From the NCBI RefSeq assembly GCF_039555335.1, contig NC_092635.1:65623558-65687557 (forward strand): a DNA stretch of 64,000 bases, given 5' to 3'. The translations under genes were made by a program, and so were the position numbers. This document shows, piece by piece, positions 59,675-64,000 of the stretch. This DNA comes from Amphiura filiformis (taxonomy: Eukaryota; Echinodermata; Ophiuroidea; Amphilepidida; Amphiuridae). The first letter of the stretch is position 1, and every line of letters starts with the position of its first letter. Below the pieces are notes generated by a model that was given only the letters and a program-made list of their open reading frames with translations, was not told the origin of the DNA and ran no database searches.

Positions 59675-60690
59675 ACAGATGTTTTTGCCTATTATTTCGT
59701 TATACGATTAACACTAGGTCATCTGCAATGTACAGACCCTACACAGTACTATTGAATGATATTAGTTTTAATATCAAAAGTTCACTTACTCTGATAAGTT
59801 TCAAGAATAAGTACAAATGTGTGTTATTATCGCATAATGAATATTTCCGTTATTTTTTTTAATGTTTTCCATTGTCTATACCCTTTGTTAGAAACCGAAT
59901 AGACGGGTATAATTCAGCAATTCGGTGCAAAAATTTTTCAGTGAAATAATCCCTAGGATTATTTGAACATAATAAACCATATAAAATATAGATAGGCATG
60001 GTGGATTTTCCGAGAACTGAAATTGCTTTCTGCACGTTTTCTATTCCTAAAAAAGGTACAGACAAAGGCATCGGTAATAACGTCAGTCAAGAGCTTAGGT
60101 ATGATAATGGGAAACCACGAGACCAAAACCACTCCTAAATCTTATATTTGTCTGTCTCACGTGTCCTGTCTGGTCTGGTTGTTGGCCTCCAACCAAATGA
60201 TTCCGTTTTACATATTTCGAATTTGTTTAATGGTGAAATAAAACTAGAGCGATTACCCCCGTTGGGCTAAGACCCCGGGCTAAGACACGACTTTAAAAGT
60301 AAAACCTAAAATAGGTATTGCCTACCCCAATTTGCGGCGCTAACAGTCAATGGCGTAGCCATGTTTTCGGAACGGGGGCACAAACTTGTGAATGTACCGA
60401 GGGAAATTTTTGGCCGCTTTAATTATGAATGGTTGACCGCGATGTTTTCCTAGGGCAATCAAGAATCTAAAAAGTGATGGGGTGTAGAGTACCAAATAAA
60501 TTTCCAGAAATTTGTCCTTAACATTTATTTAGCAATATTTGTCCTTCAATGTGCCATGATTTTCAAAATTTTGCTGTTTTTAGTCCAAACAGGACCAACG
60601 CAATATTTAGCACTACAATCAACGCCTCCACGCCTGACGGCGTGGACTATCGTAATAAATGGAGCGTGGTCCTCCTTGAAGGACTCCTGT
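59675..60690. other. Intergenic, no gene seen
   Basis: AT-rich sequence between the DIRS element and a dispersed repeat. Short open frames show no recognisable family. Confidence 0.45.
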
Positions 60691-60694
60691 ATTT

Positions 60695-61065
60695 AACGTA
60701 AACATGTTACAAAACTATATTTTCTAGAATTTCAGAGAATACTTTAAATATTGGCCGGTTATTTTTCACACAGTGACGTTAACTAGGTAATGTCCTATTG
60801 CCTATAACATACACTAAAACACCAAAGTGCGAATATTTCCAAACACCTAAATTAGCTCAAATTGAGGACATGTTACAAAACTATATTTTTTAGAATATCA
60901 GAGAATACATTAAATATTGGCTGGTTATTTTTCACACAGTGACGTTAACTAGGCAATTGCCTATACTTCTAACATACACTACTTGTACAGGTCACGCGTC
61001 AATTGTGAGAGCTCTGTGTATTGTGTATAGGAAAACGGACAGTAACTGCAGTATGTGTCACTGAT
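60695..61065. repeat. Dispersed repeat with internal dimer, copy B
   Basis: Two tandem ~165-bp units of 'tgttacaaaactatattttc...ttggccggttatttttcacacag', then 'gtcacgcgtcaattgtg' and 'ggaaaacggacagtaactgc', as at 40114-40475. Confidence 0.85.
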
Positions 61066-61439
61066 CAATTGAACAATCCGTTACAGCATTGAATTGACGA
61101 CAACTATTTTCTTAATTTTTGACAATTCATTTTCTCTCAAATGTTGATTTCATTCGGTTTCTACTATACTCTTTCGCGCCTTATTACAGGTATATGTTTA
61201 CATGCATTGAATTTATTGCAGCTACATGAATAAATGGCTGTGCAATTAATAAACTACGCAAAACTACGCAAACATTCATATCTTATCTCAGGAGTGTCGT
61301 AGGGTAGTGACTGAGGTGTCAAAATGCGCAGGACAATCCCCCGCATGCGATTATTTAGCAAACGTACAAAATTAGTTGCTAGATTTTAATAGTGGGTAAA
61401 TTTCCTAACCATAAAGAAACTTTTTTTGCGTAGTGTATG

Positions 61440-61690
61440 ATCCCTGTGGAAGGGTAAAATTTGTGATTTTTATGGCAAGCCAAAAGGAGGTTGGCAAGCG
61501 ATTTTTCGCACATATTCACGAGGCATCTTTTAATGCATAAAAAACGGAGGTACGGAAACGCTTTTAAGCGTTTTAAAAATTTAAAGATTTTAAAATTTTA
61601 AAATTAAATATTATAAATTTTAAAAACTAAAAAATTTGCATATTTAAAGGAAAATTTCCTGCTCGCTGAGCTCGGGATTATATAGAGCAT
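61440..61690. mobile_element. Degenerate C-rich family fragment
   Basis: 'tggcaagcgatttttcgcaca' and a final 'ctgctcgctgagctcgggat' match the right half of the 55503-55978 element in reverse. The C-rich blocks are eroded. The rest of 61690-63040 holds no recognised gene. Confidence 0.5.
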
Positions 61691-63040
61691 TATAGGTTGA
61701 CAAATTGAGATAATATTATTTCAAATACTTCTAACATTTCAATAAATAGGATAATAATATATACATTAATTGACAAATTAATCAATTGTTGATACACATA
61801 TAATTTACTGAAAAAGTAATTATATAAAGGTAGTAAACTGTTTACTTTCAAACCGTTTGTGCTCGGACATTTTTAAAACTCTATGACCACTAAGAAATGT
61901 TAACAAAATACATTAACATTAACCATAATCTAGAATGTTTAACTTAATAGAGAATTTAATTTCCTTCTGTATTTCCAATCTCTCTCTCGTTATTTCATTT
62001 GCTCTTAGTGTGAAATACGTATAAATCAAAGAAGGATTATATCCATTAACATTTTTTAAACTGTCATTCCCATTATGTTTTAGTTAACCAAATTATTTTA
62101 TTTTTACTCCAAAACATTTTCAATCACTTTTCTTGCCTCAATATAGGTTTATACACGTAGTTTTCCCTTGAAAATAGAGTTTCTTCAATTAAGTTTTAGA
62201 AACAAATGTATTGCATGTATTGGGTCATTTGATCTGTTTTGTACCTAACCTTATTAAAATATTTTGTCCTGTCGAGCATCTCAATTGTATACTGTATTGA
62301 TTTTACGTTCTGAAGTCGATGACATCATATCTAACCAAGCAAAAGACAAAAGACAAAAATGTATGCGGTTTCCCGATGTGTTCCAACATTGATTGAGGGT
62401 AAATCATTGTTGTAGATATCATGTTTGTTCCCAAGCACAACATACTCATTCTTGATTAAGTTCATCAGGGCTGAAACACTTACTGTATGGGCCGTTTCAA
62501 GAGCTAAGGTCTGCTGAAACATGATGAAAATTTTATTTTTCAATAATATATTGATTTAGATAATGAAAGGCTAATATGCCGCTATCGAGCGAGTGCCTTT
62601 AGAGACTCGAATACTCAAATGGGCTGGTTGCGTCAACCGCGCTTGACCATAACATGACGAGTTAAATGAAAATGTCGTACATTTCTAAAAAATATTTTGT
62701 TATTGGATTGTATTTCAATATAAAAGAACTATGAAATGAGTTGTAAACTAGATTATCTAATTATTTATTGGAAAACCCAATTTTATAATCGAAGGTTCAG
62801 AACCAGAAAGCCGTAATTCACTATGACCAGCTCTCACAAAATGAGCATAAAGTTGGCTCCTTGCTTTGGTCTTCAAAAATCAATATTTCCTCCACAATGT
62901 CTTTTGTTTTCTATTGAATTTTGTTATCTTCTATATTGCCCTGGCGACTTTATGCTTATTTTGTGGGAGCAGGTGATTGTAAGTTGAGGCTTTCTGGCTC
63001 ACAACCCTCGATATTTTCATTAACATATTCGCCATCATAA

Positions 63041-63870
63041 TTAATTTGCGCTCGGAGTGTCTGCTTTGTAGGCATCGAACGCCTCCCACCATTCTTCCAT
63101 TGCCTGGTATTTCCAGTTGTAAAATTCCTTTCTCCATTCACGTTCGACCTTCGGTAACTCATCTAAAACAATGAAATGTAAACAATATGTTGTAAAGGTC
63201 TACGGATAAATTAAAGTAGCTTGCTGAAAAAAAAAACATTGCTCATAACATATTTAAATACACAAAGGGGACTAATCATGCTAATCTGAGATAATGCAAC
63301 GAGGAACACTTTCAGATTTTGCCTAAACAGAATCGGAGAATAGCTTTACTTTTTCTTAATCCCTATGATTAATGCGTTTGTGGGTTTGTGATTTATAAGT
63401 AAAATGGACTTGCTGAATAACCAATAGTGTTGTATTGAGAAGTAAAAGTATGGTATATTCGTCCCCGATTGAATATCCATTAGAAACAACAAAAGCGTCT
63501 GACTATCATAAGTCTATTATTTTGATGATCATGGCAACTGACAATTACATATTATACACAATTTAAGTTCATGATTACTATAACGTCTTTAATGACGTTT
63601 ACCTGCATTGATCATCACATGAAAAGTTTCCATACCGTAAAAAATCTGAAAACTGACAAAGAAGCAAGAAACATGTACAGAATTGCAAGATACTACTTAC
63701 CAGTAAAAGTTCTCAACTTCGGTACAAGGTCATTCCATAATTGCATAGAGTCTGATCTAAGAGCTCTGTCTGTAGTCAAATTGAGATCCAATACTTTGTA
63801 GTTGAGTTCAGGAACGGTAAACGTAGGCCAATACATCTCATTCTCTGGGTCATTTGACATACTCGGTGTC
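63041..63870 (-). CDS. Cholinesterase-like carboxylesterase, copy 1 (3' partial: exons 9-10)
   Basis: These are the last two coding exons of a type-B carboxylesterase whose first eight exons lie beyond the right edge. Exon 9 is 63870-63701 (170 bp, acceptor CAG, donor GTAAG). It encodes the end of the alpha/beta-hydrolase domain, including the family motif [15 protein letters not shown]; cholinesterases have Cys-x-FW here, and this copy has Met-Gln-Leu-Trp. Exon 10 is 63162-63041 and ends in TAA. It encodes a 39-40 residue Trp-rich tail ([11 protein letters not shown], then EEWWEAFDAY) resembling the cholinesterase T-peptide/WAT domain, and it finishes PSAN without a terminal Cys. Phases and lengths (170 and 122 bp) equal those of copy 2. 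The stop lies about 9.6 kb upstream of copy 2's start, a gap filled mostly by a DIRS element. The protein is expected to be secreted. Catalytic residues cannot be judged because exons 2-8 are missing from the window. Confidence 0.9.
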
Positions 63871-64000
63871 CTGTTTCATTACAGAGTAAACCAAGATAGT
63901 AATCAGCACTACTCACAACGATTCATGTGATTATTTGTAATATAGGCCTAGTTGTATTCAAATTAAGAATGACTTCAATTTTCTTACAGCTCATCAGTGT

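Noticed and set aside
62331-62543. 70-aa minus-strand frame between copies 1 and 2
   Set aside because: No recognisable family, no splice context, surrounded by repeats.

Overview
This is AT-rich animal genomic DNA. Its split genes have GT-AG introns of about 0.1-8 kb, and it is dense in MITE-like inverted-repeat elements, LINEs, a DIRS-type retroelement, SINEs and simple repeats. Repeat content and gene family suggest a marine invertebrate, possibly a non-vertebrate deuterostome. The species cannot be fixed from the sequence. No prokaryotic features (operons, Shine-Dalgarno sites, CRISPR) are present.

The only host genes I can support are five tandem copies of a secreted type-B carboxylesterase / cholinesterase-like gene, all on the minus strand. 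From high to low coordinates they are: copy 1 (last two exons, 63041-63870, rest off the right edge), copy 2 (ten exons, 44686-53436), copy 3 (ten exons, 27547-41950, with a 1-bp frameshift in exon 2), copy 4 (ten exons, 6434-23501) and copy 5 (first two exons, 795-3273, rest off the left edge). Every exon present keeps the same intron phase in all copies. Exon 1 gives the signal peptide and the first cysteine loop, exon 2 the oxyanion hole, exon 4 the nucleophile elbow, exon 6 the acidic triad residue, exon 8 the catalytic His, and exon 10 a short Trp-rich tail. The tail closely resembles the cholinesterase T-peptide (WAT domain), but it lacks the usual C-terminal Cys. The catalytic domain lacks the choline-binding Trp and one of the three conserved cholinesterase disulfides. 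The array therefore looks like a lineage-specific family of secreted, possibly oligomerising esterases rather than true acetylcholinesterases. This functional reading is inference.

The rest is mobile and repetitive DNA. 0-6.4 kb: minisatellite, a large TAC/AAT microsatellite, and an inverted-repeat element with a nested hairpin. 6.4-23.5 kb (copy 4): a 480-bp pyrimidine tract, several MITEs (one about 8 bp from a splice donor), a mariner-like relic, and a 5'-truncated LINE with an open ORF. 23.8-26.6 kb: a 1-kb tandem duplication, one unit of which carries a MITE whose empty site survives in the other. 27.5-42 kb (copy 3): a nearly complete PHD-EN-RT LINE with two frameshifts, a ~300-bp tandem array and fragments of a C-rich repeat family. 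44.7-53.4 kb (copy 2): several long-inverted-repeat elements and a tRNA-like SINE. 54-59.7 kb: a decayed DIRS element beginning about 530 bp upstream of the copy 2 start codon, itself interrupted by a SINE and a MITE. 59.7-63 kb: repeats without a recognisable gene.
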